From positions 1 to 32,386 of the forward strand of contig JAUNJO010000017.1 in the NCBI GenBank assembly GCA_030533225.1: 32,386 nt of DNA. The letters are read 5' to 3'. Source of the DNA: Eubacteriales bacterium (lineage in GTDB: Bacteria > Bacillota > Clostridia > Oscillospirales > Acutalibacteraceae). The translations under genes and the position numbers were made by a program. The notes below the pieces were generated by a model. It was not told where the DNA came from. It searched no databases and worked only from the letters and a program-made list of their open reading frames with translations. Positions within the stretch are counted from its first letter, which is position 1, and the number at the start of each line of letters is the position of its first letter. Below, piece by piece: positions 15,160 to 23,267 of this stretch.

Positions 15160-17037
15160 TTACTTTTCCCGGCTGAGCCAAATTATCAGCACGCTGATGT
15201 CCGCAGGGGAAACCCCTGAAATTCGGCTTGCCTGAGCGATATTTATAGGCTTTATCCTGTTGAGTTTCTCCTGTGCTTCAAGTCTCAAACCCGTGATTTC
15301 CTTATAATCAATATCTGTGGGCAGGGATTTTTCCCTCATTCTCTCAACCTGTTCAACTCTGTCAAGCTGTTTTTTGATATAGCCTGCGTACTTAATCTCA
15401 ATCTGAGCTTCTTCAAAGACGCTTCTGTGAAGATTTGGGCGGTTTGTGTCGACTTCGGTAAGGTCAGCGTAGGAGATTTGAGGTCTTCTGAGTAAATCCG
15501 CAATGGATACTCCTGTGGTGACGGGGGATGTTTCACGTGAAACAAGTATGGCGTTGAGCTTGTCACTTGGAGACAGGGTACTGTGCTCCGCGCGGTAAAT
15601 TTCCTTTTCGATTTCATCCTGCTTTTTCAGGAATTTTTCGTATCTCGCCCTTGAAATCAGTCCGATTTCGTATCCTATGGGGGTTAGCCGTTTATCCGCG
15701 TTATCCTGGCGGAGAATGAGCCTGTACTCGCTTCGGGAAGTCATCATTCGGTAAGGCTCGTTAGCACCCTTGGTGATGAGGTCATCAATGAGCGTGCCTA
15801 TGTAGGAGGTGCTTCGGTCCAAGATGAGCGGTTCTCTTCCCAGAACGCTCAGGGCAGCGTTTATGCCTGCAATCAAACCCTGTGCGGCGGCTTCCTCGTA
15901 ACCTGAACTGCCGTTGAACTGCCCTGCACCGTAAAGTCCCGCAAAATCCTTGAACTCCAAGGTTGCCGAAAGTGAGAGAGGGTCAACACAGTCATACTCG
16001 ATGGCGTAAGCAGGGCGCATTATGACTGCGTTTTCAAGGCCTTTGATTGTGTGATAAAACTTAAGCTGTACTTCCTCGGGGAGGGAGGAGGACATACCCT
16101 GGAGGTACATTTCCTCGGTATCAAGTCCACATGGCTCAATAAAGAGCTGATGACGCTCCTTGTCCTTAAATCTGACGATTTTGTCCTCAAGGCTGGGGCA
16201 GTAACGGGGGCCTACGCCCTCGATAGCACCGCCGTAAAGGGGACTGCGGTGGATATTATCGAGAATAATCTGTTTTGTCTTTTCGTTGGTCCAGCTTATG
16301 TGACACTTTACCTTGTTTTCTCCCAAATCCTCGGTTTCAAAGGAAAAAGGCTCCGGGGGAACATCCCCCTGTTGCGCCTCAAGGCAGGAAAAATCAATGC
16401 TTCTTCGTAAAACTCGGGCAGGGGTACCGGTCTTGAAACGGCGAAGGGGGAGTCCAAGCTCCTTAAGGCTTTTGCCAAGCTCTGTTGCGGCAAAGGTGCC
16501 GTCGGGACCGCCCTCGTAGGACACTTCACCTATGAAAATCCTGCCTCCGAGATAGGTTCCTGTGGCGATAATCACCTTTTTGACGGAGAAAACCGCGCCC
16601 ATTTGGGTGGAAAGCTTCCAGGGGTACTGTGCGTCCTTATCATTTTCAACTGATACTATTTCCGCCTGGCGAAGTTCAAGATTATCCTGAAGTTCAAGCT
16701 TGTGCTTCATAATCCGGGCATACTTCGTGCGGTCAATCTGTGCACGAAGGGAATGTACCGCAGGGCCTTTTCCTCGGTTGAGCATACGCATCTGCAAGAA
16801 GCTCTTGTCGGCGGTTTTACCCATTTCGCCGCCCAGAGCGTCGATTTCACGGACAAGATGTCCTTTAGCGGTACCGCCGATTGAGGGATTGCAGGGGCAG
16901 TTGCCCACAGCGTCCATATTTATAGTAAAAATCAGGGTTTTTGCTCCAAGCCGCGCAGAGGCAAGAGCCGCCTCAATTCCTGCGTGACCTGCGCCGATTA
17001 CGGCAACATCGGCATTCCCTGCAAAGTATTTTTGCAT
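15160..17037 (-). CDS. mnmG: tRNA uridine-5-carboxymethylaminomethyl modification enzyme MnmG (GidA)
   Basis: MnmG is the FAD-binding partner of MnmE; the complex adds the carboxymethylaminomethyl group to wobble U34 of certain tRNAs. The 625 residues begin with the dinucleotide fold VIGAGHAGIEAALA (FAD binding, residues 14-27), then NPSIGGTAKGHLVREIDALGG (here shown as NPSIGGTAKGHLVREI) and the paired cysteine/insertion domains. The C-terminal helical MnmE- and tRNA-binding region includes DYKEITGLRLEAQEKLN and ASRISGVSPADISVLI. ATG 17037 has AAGGTG upstream. A perfect parS site (15529-15544) is embedded in its coding sequence and is read as part of the codons for Leu-Val-Ser-Arg-Glu-Thr. 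Confidence 0.97.
   Translation of the reverse strand: MQKYFAGNADVAVIGAGHAGIEAALASARLGAKTLIFTINMDAVGNCPCNPSIGGTAKGHLVREIDALGGEMGKTADKSFLQMRMLNRGKGPAVHSLRAQIDRTKYARIMKHKLELQDNLELRQAEIVSVENDKDAQYPWKLSTQMGAVFSVKKVIIATGTYLGGRIFIGEVSYEGGPDGTFAATELGKSLKELGLPLRRFKTGTPARVLRRSIDFSCLEAQQGDVPPEPFSFETEDLGENKVKCHISWTNEKTKQIILDNIHRSPLYGGAIEGVGPRYCPSLEDKIVRFKDKERHQLFIEPCGLDTEEMYLQGMSSSLPEEVQLKFYHTIKGLENAVIMRPAYAIEYDCVDPLSLSATLEFKDFAGLYGAGQFNGSSGYEEAAAQGLIAGINAALSVLGREPLILDRSTSYIGTLIDDLITKGANEPYRMMTSRSEYRLILRQDNADKRLTPIGYEIGLISRARYEKFLKKQDEIEKEIYRAEHSTLSPSDKLNAILVSRETSPVTTGVSIADLLRRPQISYADLTEVDTNRPNLHRSVFEEAQIEIKYAGYIKKQLDRVEQVERMREKSLPTDIDYKEITGLRLEAQEKLNRIKPINIAQASRISGVSPADISVLIIWLSREK
15529..15544. promoter_or_regulatory. 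parS: parS site 2 (inside mnmG)
   Basis: A perfect TGTTTCACGTGAAACA within the mnmG coding region, so both protein and partition constraints act on the same bases. Confidence 0.97.
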
Positions 17038-17048
17038 TTATTTCACCT

Positions 17049-17062
17049 TTTTTCCGGGAAAT
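17049..17062. promoter_or_regulatory. Possible Noc-binding site (NBS-like)
   Basis: TTTTTCCGGGAAAT matches the Bacillus NBS ATTTCCCGGGAAAT at 12 of 14 positions. It lies in the mnmG-mnmE gap and overlaps the mnmG leader. Binding is inference. Confidence 0.3.
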
Positions 17063-17179
17063 TGCAGTAAAATATGCAATTTACGGGATTTTTTCATGTA
17101 TGTGTAGAGGGCTGTTTTATTTTTCGGTGTTCTGCCGCCCTCATGTGTTTTTCGGTTGGGTTAATGTATTTCGCCTTAT

Positions 17180-18547
17180 TTACTTACCCAAGCAGAAATT
17201 ATGGAAAACCTTGTCCACAATCTCGTCACTGATGTTTTCTCCTGTGAGTGTGAGGAGTACCTCAATTGCTTCCTCGATACAGACGGTAACTGCATCTAAG
17301 GAAAAGCCGAAAGTGAGAGTGTTTTCTGCGTCAGTCAGAGCATTTACAGCGTTGATGACCGCCTGACGCTCACGCTCCGAGGACAGAATTCCCTCGCTTG
17401 GGTTGAAGTCGGCTGTGCCGAGGGTGGAAATAAGGGCATTTTCCAATTCCTCTCTGCCGTCACCCTCCTTGGCGCTGAGGTAAACTACAGACTTGATATT
17501 TTCCTTTATATAGCTGTCGTCAAAGGACTTTGAAAGATCGGTCTTGTTGAGTATTGCAACGGTGGGAATGTCACACAGCAAGTCCACAAGCTCTTTATCT
17601 TCACTTGTAAACTCAGTGCTCAAGTCAAAGACAGCAAGTATCAGGGAGCCGGTGGAAAGTTTTTCCTTGGCTTTTAAGACACCTATGCGTTCAACGGGGT
17701 TATCTGTTTCGCGAATTCCTGCGGTGTCGGACAGTCTCAGGACAACATCACCGACAATTACTGTTTCCTCCACAACATCGCGGGTTGTGCCGGGAATTTC
17801 CGTAACAATGCTCTTTTCCATGCCCGCAAGAAGATTCATAAGGGTGGATTTGCCCACATTCGGCTTACCCACAATGACGGTATCTACGCCCTTTGTGACG
17901 GCTTTTCCCTTGTCGAAGTCGGAAACCAATTTCGAAAGTTCGGATTTGGCGTGTTTAAGGTCGGAAAGCAAGGCAGTGTCTGTCACCTCAGGGATATCCT
18001 CCTCGGGATAATCCGCCCATGCGCTCAGGTGTGCCGCCAAGTTCACCAAGGTATCCTTAAGAGAAATGATTTTCTTCGAAAGCTTGCCCTCTCTGACTGA
18101 ATTCGCACATCTTACAGCCTGCCTGTTTTGAGCAGAAATAATATTCATGACGGACTGGGCTTCCAAAAGGTCCATTTTTCCGTTTAGAAAAGCGCGTTTT
18201 GTAAATTCGCCCGGCTCGGCAAGAACAGCACCCTTTGAAAGAACTACTCTCAGCACCTGACGGGTTACGAAAAGTCCTCCGTGACAGCACAGCTCCACCA
18301 CATTTTCCCCTGTATAGCTCAAAGGGGCACGGTAAACTATGGCGACAGCCTCGTCCAAAACCTCGTCGTTCTCTAAAATTTTGCCGTATGCGGCACGATA
18401 GCCCTCGTACTGAGTAAGAGACTTGCCACTCATGGCTGAAAACACCCTTGAGGCAACCTCTATGGCGTCTTGTCCTGATATTCTGATTACCGAAATTCCG
18501 CCTTCACCCTGAGCAGAGCTTATGGCGGCAATAGTATTTTCCTTCAT
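17180..18547 (-). CDS. mnmE: tRNA modification GTPase MnmE (TrmE)
   Basis: MnmE is a potassium-activated GTPase that works with MnmG in wobble-uridine modification using a methylene-tetrahydrofolate unit. The 455 residues show the N-terminal folate-binding domain (TIAAISSAQGEGGISVIRISG, cited here as AAISSAQGEGGISVIRISG), a helical domain, and an inserted G domain. The G domain has G1 GKPNVGKS (227-234), EIPGTTRD, DTAG and NKTD motifs. The C-terminal FCLGK contains the invariant cysteine (family consensus FCIGK). ATG 18547 has only a weak GGTGTG upstream. It lies downstream of jag, separated by a terminator and parS, so a separate promoter is expected in 18548-18650. Confidence 0.97.
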   Translation of the reverse strand: MKENTIAAISSAQGEGGISVIRISGQDAIEVASRVFSAMSGKSLTQYEGYRAAYGKILENDEVLDEAVAIVYRAPLSYTGENVVELCCHGGLFVTRQVLRVVLSKGAVLAEPGEFTKRAFLNGKMDLLEAQSVMNIISAQNRQAVRCANSVREGKLSKKIISLKDTLVNLAAHLSAWADYPEEDIPEVTDTALLSDLKHAKSELSKLVSDFDKGKAVTKGVDTVIVGKPNVGKSTLMNLLAGMEKSIVTEIPGTTRDVVEETVIVGDVVLRLSDTAGIRETDNPVERIGVLKAKEKLSTGSLILAVFDLSTEFTSEDKELVDLLCDIPTVAILNKTDLSKSFDDSYIKENIKSVVYLSAKEGDGREELENALISTLGTADFNPSEGILSSERERQAVINAVNALTDAENTLTFGFSLDAVTVCIEEAIEVLLTLTGENISDEIVDKVFHNFCLGK

Positions 18548-18579
18548 AAATCACACCGAAATCTATTATTGAAATGTAG

Positions 18580-18595
18580 TGTTTCACGTGAAACA
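18580..18595. promoter_or_regulatory. parS: parS site 3 (upstream of mnmE)
   Basis: A perfect TGTTTCACGTGAAACA 32 bp before the mnmE start, in the likely mnmE leader or promoter. Confidence 0.97.
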
Positions 18596-18619
18596 TTTTT
18601 TGAAGCATTGCTCTTTTCC

Positions 18620-18651
18620 AAAAAGCAAATTTATCACACTCTTTGCTTTTT
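18620..18651. repeat. 10-bp-arm inverted repeat next to parS 3
   Basis: AAAAAGCAAA (18620-18629) and TTTGCTTTTT (18642-18651) are perfect complements with a 12-nt loop. It lies just past the jag terminator. It may be a second termination hairpin. Confidence 0.7.
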
Positions 18652-18686
18652 AGCAAAAAATATAGGGCAGCTTGCCGCCACCCTAT
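18652..18686 (-). terminator. Terminator of the rpmH-jag gene run
   Basis: Minus strand ATAGGGTGGC-GGCAA-GCTGCCCTAT (10 bp with two wobbles), then ATTTTTT. Confidence 0.88.
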
Positions 18687-18715
18687 GTACCGGCATTTGA
18701 GCCGAAATATTCTGT

Positions 18716-19492
18716 TTAACCGATTCTGCCGTAAAGTCCGGCGCCTTCGCCCTCGTTGAGAGGCTCACGCTTCGGTGTATCGTTAACCGTTACATCATTA
18801 GTCCTCTTAGGCCTTCTGTCGAAGCTTTTTCCGCCTCTGCGACCTCTGTGGTTCTTAGGTGCTTTGGGGTCGGGACCGATTACTACATGACGGTTGAGGT
18901 TTTCACCCTCGCTCCATGAAATTGCGCCCTGAACCTTCTGCACAGCAGTGTGGATGATGCGTCTTTCATAAGGATTCATAGGCTCAAGGCTTGTCTTGTA
19001 GCCGGTTTTTACAGCCTTAAATGCAAGCTTTCTGCCTAAAATCTCAAGAGTTTTTTCTCTCTTTTCGCGGAAGTCTCCTGTGTTGACGGTAACTTTGTAG
19101 TATGAGTTATCTACATGGTTTGCAACAAGACCTGTAAGGTACTGGAGAGCGTCCAGGGTTTCGCCTCTTCTGCCGATAACAAAGCCGATGTCCTCGCCTG
19201 TAAGGTCGAAAACAACGCCGTTTTCGTCGCTTTCCTTAACATCCATTGTGACAGACTCAAGTCCCATAGCAGCCAAAACATCCTTGAGGAATCTTTCTGC
19301 TGCTTCGGCAGGGGAAGCCTTAATAAAAGCACGAACCTTAGCCTTTGAGCCGCCGAAAAGACCGAAAACCTTTTTCTCGGCTCTTTGGATAATCTCAAAT
19401 TCTGCTTCGTAGGTCTCAACGCCTAACTGTCTGCAAGCGTCAGCCTGGGCTTCCAGTTCAGTATCACCGATACCGATAGCCTCTTTAATCAT
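18716..19492 (-). CDS. khpB: RNA-binding protein KhpB/Jag (KH and R3H domains)
   Basis: KhpB (Jag, EloR) is a cytoplasmic RNA-binding protein that, with KhpA, affects cell elongation and division in Gram-positives. The 258 residues contain the N-terminal Jag domain (~1-52, with the KKVFGLFGGSKAKV motif), a KH domain (~75-145: VIGRRGETLDALQ), an R3H domain (~150-207: MNPYERRIIH with the Arg-x3-His type arrangement), and a basic disordered tail (RGRRGGKSFDRRPKR). ATG 19492 has GAAGGTG 6 nt upstream. It lies 63 nt after yidC, as in most Firmicutes, linking membrane-protein insertion and RNA-binding control. It is the last gene before a strong terminator. Confidence 0.95.
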   Translation of the reverse strand: MIKEAIGIGDTELEAQADACRQLGVETYEAEFEIIQRAEKKVFGLFGGSKAKVRAFIKASPAEAAERFLKDVLAAMGLESVTMDVKESDENGVVFDLTGEDIGFVIGRRGETLDALQYLTGLVANHVDNSYYKVTVNTGDFREKREKTLEILGRKLAFKAVKTGYKTSLEPMNPYERRIIHTAVQKVQGAISWSEGENLNRHVVIGPDPKAPKNHRGRRGGKSFDRRPKRTNDVTVNDTPKREPLNEGEGAGLYGRIG

Positions 19493-19555
19493 TATTTCAC
19501 CTTCTAAAGTTTATGTTTTATAGTAAAAAATGTTGTTTTCAAAGATAAATTCTTC

Positions 19556-20470
19556 TTATCTAACCTCTTGAACTCTTGCTTCTTCCTGCTCCAAGAGTGC
19601 TACTCTTGCGGCTTCGCCCCGGGCAATCATCATGTCGGGACCGAAGAAGTAGTGCATGATAAGTGACTGAACAAAGCCTAAAACCGTAGAGCAAATCCAA
19701 TAGAAGCCAACTGCGGAGGGAACGGTGTAAGCGATGTACGCAGAGAACAGGGGAAGCGCTAAAATCATAAGCTTCATACAGCCCTGCTGAGGCGCACCGT
19801 TTGAGTTTAACTTCTGGATGAAGTACTGAGAGCCGACCGAGGTAACAAAACAGAGCACGGGAATAAGAAGATAAACGGAGAATCCGTGCTGTGAGGGGGT
19901 TTCCAAAAGATTAAAACCTGTTAAGTTAAATGAACTGCAGAACTCTCCGATTTCAGCGATAGAGTGCTTTCCTCCCTCGAAGCATGCCTGAATACTCTCA
20001 AAGCTTCCGAAATACTTGAGGATGTCAATCTGTCCGCCGTACATGGCGGTTGTGCCTACATTGAGTCCGGGAATGGACACAAGCACATCCTTAGCAGATG
20101 CAACCATATCCTTGCTGATATGGAGGGTGTTGGTAAGGGGATAGGCAACAGCATAGAAAACACCAAGCATAATGAACATGGGAACAATGGAAGTAAGACA
20201 TCCGCCGTAGGGGTTCATGCCCTCTTGACTGTAGAGTTTCTGAGTTTCTTCGTTAAGCTTTTCTTTGTTGTTAGCGTACTTTTCACGCAGAGCCGCCATC
20301 TTCTTCTGCATCCTGGCGTTACCTGCCATGGACTTCTGCTGCTTAACAGATGCCGGAAAAAGCACAAGTTTAGCTATAACGGTGAAGATGATAATGGCAA
20401 GTGCGTAGCTGTGCACGAGTTCGTATGCAAACCACAGTACGTAACCGAATAAACTACCGATAATTTCCAT
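19556..20470 (-). CDS. yidC: Membrane protein insertase YidC/SpoIIIJ
   Basis: This is an Oxa1/YidC-family insertase that puts small membrane proteins into the bilayer alone or with Sec. The 304 residues start directly with a membrane helix (GYVLWFAYELVHSYALAII) without a lipoprotein signal. A cytoplasmic helical hairpin follows (~44-85, MAGNARMQKKMAALREKY), then further helices near 93-115, 200-222 and 232-272. The positively charged groove residue in the first core helix is a lysine here (K34, VIAKLVLFP) where Bacillus SpoIIIJ has arginine. There is an enlarged extracytoplasmic loop (~115-195), longer than in Bacillus. ATG 20470 has AAAGG 9 nt upstream. Confidence 0.95.
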   Translation of the reverse strand: MEIIGSLFGYVLWFAYELVHSYALAIIIFTVIAKLVLFPASVKQQKSMAGNARMQKKMAALREKYANNKEKLNEETQKLYSQEGMNPYGGCLTSIVPMFIMLGVFYAVAYPLTNTLHISKDMVASAKDVLVSIPGLNVGTTAMYGGQIDILKYFGSFESIQACFEGGKHSIAEIGEFCSSFNLTGFNLLETPSQHGFSVYLLIPVLCFVTSVGSQYFIQKLNSNGAPQQGCMKLMILALPLFSAYIAYTVPSAVGFYWICSTVLGFVQSLIMHYFFGPDMMIARGEAARVALLEQEEARVQEVR

Positions 20471-20474
20471 AAGC

Positions 20475-20714
20475 TTAACCTTTCTTATTATTTTTTACTT
20501 TTTTCTCAGGTACCGGGTCGTATCCGCCTTTTGAGAAAGGATTACACCTGAGAAATCTCCAAAGTGCAAGAAAAAAACCTTTGAACGCACCGAATCTCTC
20601 AATAGCTTCATAGCCGTACTGAGAGCAGGTGGGATAATACTTGCAGTTCGGGGGAGTCAAAGGCGAAATGTGCCTTTGATAAAAACGAATCATTTTAAGT
20701 AAGAGCTTTTTCAT
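20475..20714 (-). CDS. yidD: Membrane protein insertion efficiency factor YidD
   Basis: This small family assists YidC-dependent membrane-protein insertion. The 79-residue product has the conserved [18 protein letters not shown] (Cys24, Cys30) and [14 protein letters not shown] (Cys57) motifs that define YidD, plus an N-terminal amphipathic stretch ([11 protein letters not shown]). Its ATG follows the rnpA stop with a 1-nt gap and a weak ribosome-binding site, so translation is probably coupled to rnpA. yidC begins 4 nt after it. Confidence 0.96.
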   Translation of the reverse strand: MKKLLLKMIRFYQRHISPLTPPNCKYYPTCSQYGYEAIERFGAFKGFFLALWRFLRCNPFSKGGYDPVPEKKVKNNKKG

Positions 20715-20715
20715 T

Positions 20716-21054
20716 TTACTTTACCAGGAGTTTGGCACTTTTAAGGTGAGATTTCATAACCTCAAGCACATCTGTGCTCTTGACATACGGGGTTTTACCT
20801 CTTGCCACAAAGACAATATCGTAGCCGTTTTCCAAGTCTGAGTAAATCTCCCTTAGTGCTGCTCTTATGATTCGCCGTGAGCGATTGCGCTCGAAGGCCT
20901 TGCCGATTTTCTTGCCGGTGGTTATTCCGATTCTAAGGTTATTTTGGTTGTTTTTGATAATGTAAGTAACAAGAATGGGAGAAACATAGGACCTGCCTCG
21001 GCTATAGGCGCGTCTGAAATCTCTATTCTCCTTCAAAGTGAGAAACTTTCTCAT
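20716..21054 (-). CDS. rnpA: Ribonuclease P protein component
   Basis: RnpA is the protein subunit that helps the catalytic RNA (rnpB, not in this window) trim the 5' leaders of tRNA precursors. The 112 residues begin [18 protein letters not shown] and contain the conserved basic helix motif RNRSRRIIR (56-64) that contacts the RNA. ATG 21054 has AGGTGG upstream. It lies 79 nt after rpmH, the near-universal rpmH-rnpA pair, with a hairpin between them that would lower rnpA output relative to L34. Confidence 0.97.
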   Translation of the reverse strand: MRKFLTLKENRDFRRAYSRGRSYVSPILVTYIIKNNQNNLRIGITTGKKIGKAFERNRSRRIIRAALREIYSDLENGYDIVFVARGKTPYVKSTDVLEVMKSHLKSAKLLVK

Positions 21055-21099
21055 TTAACCACCTAAAGTAATACTAAAGTGCCTTAAATTATTTCTTAA

Positions 21100-21126
21100 T
21101 AAAAAGAAAGACCACTCGTGGTGGTC
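21100..21126 (-). terminator. Terminator or attenuator between rpmH and rnpA
   Basis: Minus strand GACCAC-CACGA-GTGGTC followed by TTTCTTTTT. A 6-bp stem inside an apparent operon suggests partial termination. Confidence 0.75.
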
Positions 21127-21133
21127 CTCACTT

Positions 21134-21268
21134 TTAATAAGAAAGTCTCTTTCTGCCTTTTGCTCTTCTGCGGGCAAGAACCTTACGTCCGTTTCTGTCT
21201 GACATTCTCTTTCTGAAGCCATGCTCCTTCTTTCTGTGGAGCTTCTTGGGTTGATATGTTCTGAGCAT
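21134..21268 (-). CDS. rpmH: 50S ribosomal protein L34
   Basis: L34 is a tiny, very basic large-subunit protein. The 44-residue product starts [20 protein letters not shown] and continues with [20 protein letters not shown], the diagnostic L34 sequence, ending RLSY. ATG 21268 has AGGAGG with 6-nt spacing. It has a consensus promoter (21308-21336) and is the first gene of the leftward run from the origin. Its small size makes it easy to miss. Confidence 0.98.
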   Translation of the reverse strand: MLRTYQPKKLHRKKEHGFRKRMSDRNGRKVLARRRAKGRKRLSY

Positions 21269-21307
21269 ATTAATCCTCCTTTCGGTTACATAACCTTACA
21301 AGTTAGC

Positions 21308-21336
21308 ATTATACCTCAAATAACCGCTTTAGTCAA
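21308..21336 (-). promoter_or_regulatory. rpmH promoter
   Basis: Minus strand TTGACT (21331-21336), 17-nt spacer, TATAAT (21308-21313). Confidence 0.9.
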
Positions 21337-21395
21337 CAATTATTTTTACGATTTTTTTCTTTTGAAAAACTTTCCCAAACACCCACAATATCTTG

Positions 21396-21401
21396 TATAA
21401 T
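21396..21401 (+). promoter_or_regulatory. Possible dnaA -10 element
   Basis: A perfect TATAAT preceded by TTG, with no good -35 at 16-18 nt. A DnaA-box-like TTTTACACA (21409-21417) lies just downstream, where it could support autoregulation. Confidence 0.4.
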
Positions 21402-21408
21402 CACTGGA

Positions 21409-21417
21409 TTTTACACA
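21409..21417 (+). promoter_or_regulatory. DnaA-box-like site upstream of dnaA
   Basis: TTTTACACA fits TTWTNCACA. A weaker CTATACACA (one mismatch) lies at 21439-21447. No perfect TTATCCACA was seen in the rpmH-dnaA gap. Confidence 0.4.
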
Positions 21418-21462
21418 CAATTTATAACTTCAAAAATACTATACACAGGAGGATAATATAAA

Positions 21463-21549
21463 ATGTTATATATACTTTATAATAGGAATTTTTTTGTTCG
21501 AAAAGCATTGATTTTTTTAGATTTTTTTGATACAATGGAGGATGTATAA
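21463..21549 (+). CDS. 28-codon upstream ORF in the dnaA leader
   Basis: An ATG at 21463 has AGGAGG (from 21448) about 9 nt upstream and opens a frame of 28 codons. The peptide starts MLYILYNRNFFVRKALIFL and ends DTMEDV, hydrophobic and aromatic. Its stop TAA is 2 nt before the next ATG (21552), which is in frame with dnaA and has its own GGAGG inside this small ORF. It may be a leader peptide controlling dnaA by coupled translation, or chance. No family is recognised. Confidence 0.4.
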   Translation: MLYILYNRNFFVRKALIFLDFFDTMEDV

Positions 21550-21638
21550 TAATGGATTTTGATATACTTAGAAATTTGGGTAGAAAAGTTAAAAAAGCAA
21601 GATATTTTAACGGTGTAAAAATTTTGGAGGAAAGTCTA

Positions 21639-22949
21639 ATGAAATCGTTTAATGACGCATGGAATTTGGTTTGTGTTAACTGCAAATCCAAAATTACCGA
21701 TGTGGGTTACAATATTTGGATCAGCAGAATAGAGCCTGTCTCACTGAATTTTGAAAAGGGCGAGGCTACGCTTATGGTGCCCTCGGATTTTCACAGGGAG
21801 ACCATTGAAAACTTCTATCTCCCCATGATTAAGGAGTCTTTCAAAGAGGTTTTCGGAACGGATATTTCAATCACATTCATCACTCCCGAAGAGGACAAGG
21901 AGGAAGCTCCCAAGGAAGCATCTTCAACTTCCTTTTATGATTTTACCTTTGATAATTTCATTGTAGGCTCCTCAAATAAATTCGCACACGCTGCCGCAAT
22001 GGCGGTTGCGGCAAATCCCGCACACGCCTACAATCCTCTTTTGATGTACGGCAGTTCCGGACTGGGCAAAACTCATCTTCTCTATGCTATCGGCAATGAG
22101 ATTAAGAATGACAACCCGGATATGAAGATTCAGTATGTCAAGGGCGACGATTTTATGAATGAGCTTATTGAATCTATCGGTAACAACACAATGCCCGAGT
22201 TTCGTCAGAAATACCGTCAGGCAGATGTGCTTTTGGTGGATGACGTACAGTTCATCGCCGGTAAGGACAGAACTCAGGAGGAGTTTTTCCACACCTTCAA
22301 CACACTTTACGAATCTCATAAACAGATTGTGCTGACCTCCGACCGCCCCCCGAAGGAAATCAACATTTTGGACGACAGACTCCGTTCAAGGTTCGAATCG
22401 GGACTTTTGGCTGATTTACAACCCCCTGATGTGGAAACAAGAATCGCCATTATCAAACGCAAGGCGGATTCCTTAAATCTTCCCATCAGCGACGAACACG
22501 CACAGTTTATTGCAAATAAAATCAAAACCAATGTGCGTCAGATTGAGGGTGTTGTCAAGAAGCTAAACGCAAGATATCTCCTCAACAATGAGAAAATCAC
22601 TCAGGCGGTGGTGTCTGAGGTTATCTCGGATATTCTCAACAACGACGCTCCCCCCGAGCATACCATTGACATGATTCTCTCAGAGGTTTCACGGACTTTC
22701 GGAGTAAAGCCGGAGGATATTAAAAATCAAAAGAGCAGACGCAGCAACATCAATCATCCCCGTCATGTTGCCATTTACATAACCCGTGAGCTTACCGACC
22801 TTTCCACAGTCACTATCGGTGAGATATTCGGCAACCGTCACCACTCCACCATTGTCTACACAATTCAGCAGATGGAAAAGAAGATGCAGACGGATTCAAA
22901 TCTTCGTGATACCATTGAGGATATTATCAAAAATATCCGCGACAGGTAG
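21639..22949 (+). CDS. dnaA: Chromosomal replication initiator protein DnaA
   Basis: DnaA binds origin boxes, melts oriC and recruits the helicase. The 436 residues comprise N-terminal domain I (SFNDAWNLVCVNCKSKI), a linker, an AAA+ domain with Walker A GSSGLGKT (138-145), Walker B VLLVDDVQF and arginine-finger region DDRLRSRF, and the C-terminal DNA-binding domain with signature GNRHHSTIVYT. I chose ATG 21639 because GGAGG lies 8 nt upstream and the protein then aligns with DnaA N-termini of about 440 residues. An in-frame ATG at 21552, also preceded by GGAGG, would add 29 basic residues (DFDILRNLGRKVKKARYF...). The gene heads the rightward run from the origin. Confidence 0.96.
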   Translation: MKSFNDAWNLVCVNCKSKITDVGYNIWISRIEPVSLNFEKGEATLMVPSDFHRETIENFYLPMIKESFKEVFGTDISITFITPEEDKEEAPKEASSTSFYDFTFDNFIVGSSNKFAHAAAMAVAANPAHAYNPLLMYGSSGLGKTHLLYAIGNEIKNDNPDMKIQYVKGDDFMNELIESIGNNTMPEFRQKYRQADVLLVDDVQFIAGKDRTQEEFFHTFNTLYESHKQIVLTSDRPPKEINILDDRLRSRFESGLLADLQPPDVETRIAIIKRKADSLNLPISDEHAQFIANKIKTNVRQIEGVVKKLNARYLLNNEKITQAVVSEVISDILNNDAPPEHTIDMILSEVSRTFGVKPEDIKNQKSRRSNINHPRHVAIYITRELTDLSTVTIGEIFGNRHHSTIVYTIQQMEKKMQTDSNLRDTIEDIIKNIRDR

Positions 22950-22955
22950 TTTTTG

Positions 22956-23016
22956 ATTACAATCCCTCCGTCACGGCAAAGCGGTGACACCTCCTTTACA
23001 CAAGGGAGGCTGTCAA
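22956..23016. repeat. Interspersed hairpin-rich repeat element copy
   Basis: The segment has CCCTCCGTCAC followed by a GTCAC/GTGAC hairpin and CCTCC-TTTACACAA-GGGAGG. It resembles from memory a small intergenic repeat seen in many gut Clostridia (CCTCCCTTGTGTAAAGGGAGG-type). Only one copy is in this window. Confidence 0.5.
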
Positions 23017-23057
23017 ATGTATCCGTTTGAATAAGGTTCTCAAAGCTAAATACTGTT

Positions 23058-23214
23058 TATATCCGCATTTTGGATATACAGATTCTCAAAAATCCAAAAA
23101 AACATCATTTTGTATTACAAAAAAATTCTTTATCCGTGCTTTTTATGAAAAACTCCTCAAAAATCCAAAAATCCTTTACTTTGGATTTTTTGAGATATAA
23201 AAGATTTTGAGAAT
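23058..23214. repeat. Nested AT-rich direct and inverted repeats
   Basis: CTCAAAAATCCAAAAA occurs twice exactly (23085-23100 and 23156-23171). Its complement TTTGGATTTTTTGAG follows at 23180-23194. An outer pair ATTCTCAAAA (23082-23091) / TTTTGAGAAT (23205-23214) encloses all of them. A separate dyad TATATCC (23058-23064) / GGATATA (23072-23078) lies just left. The 23156-23194 hairpin could also end dnaA transcripts. Confidence 0.85.
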
Positions 23215-23267
23215 TAAACATATAAATTAACATCAATTAACAATTTTTCAACATTTTCAACACCCTG

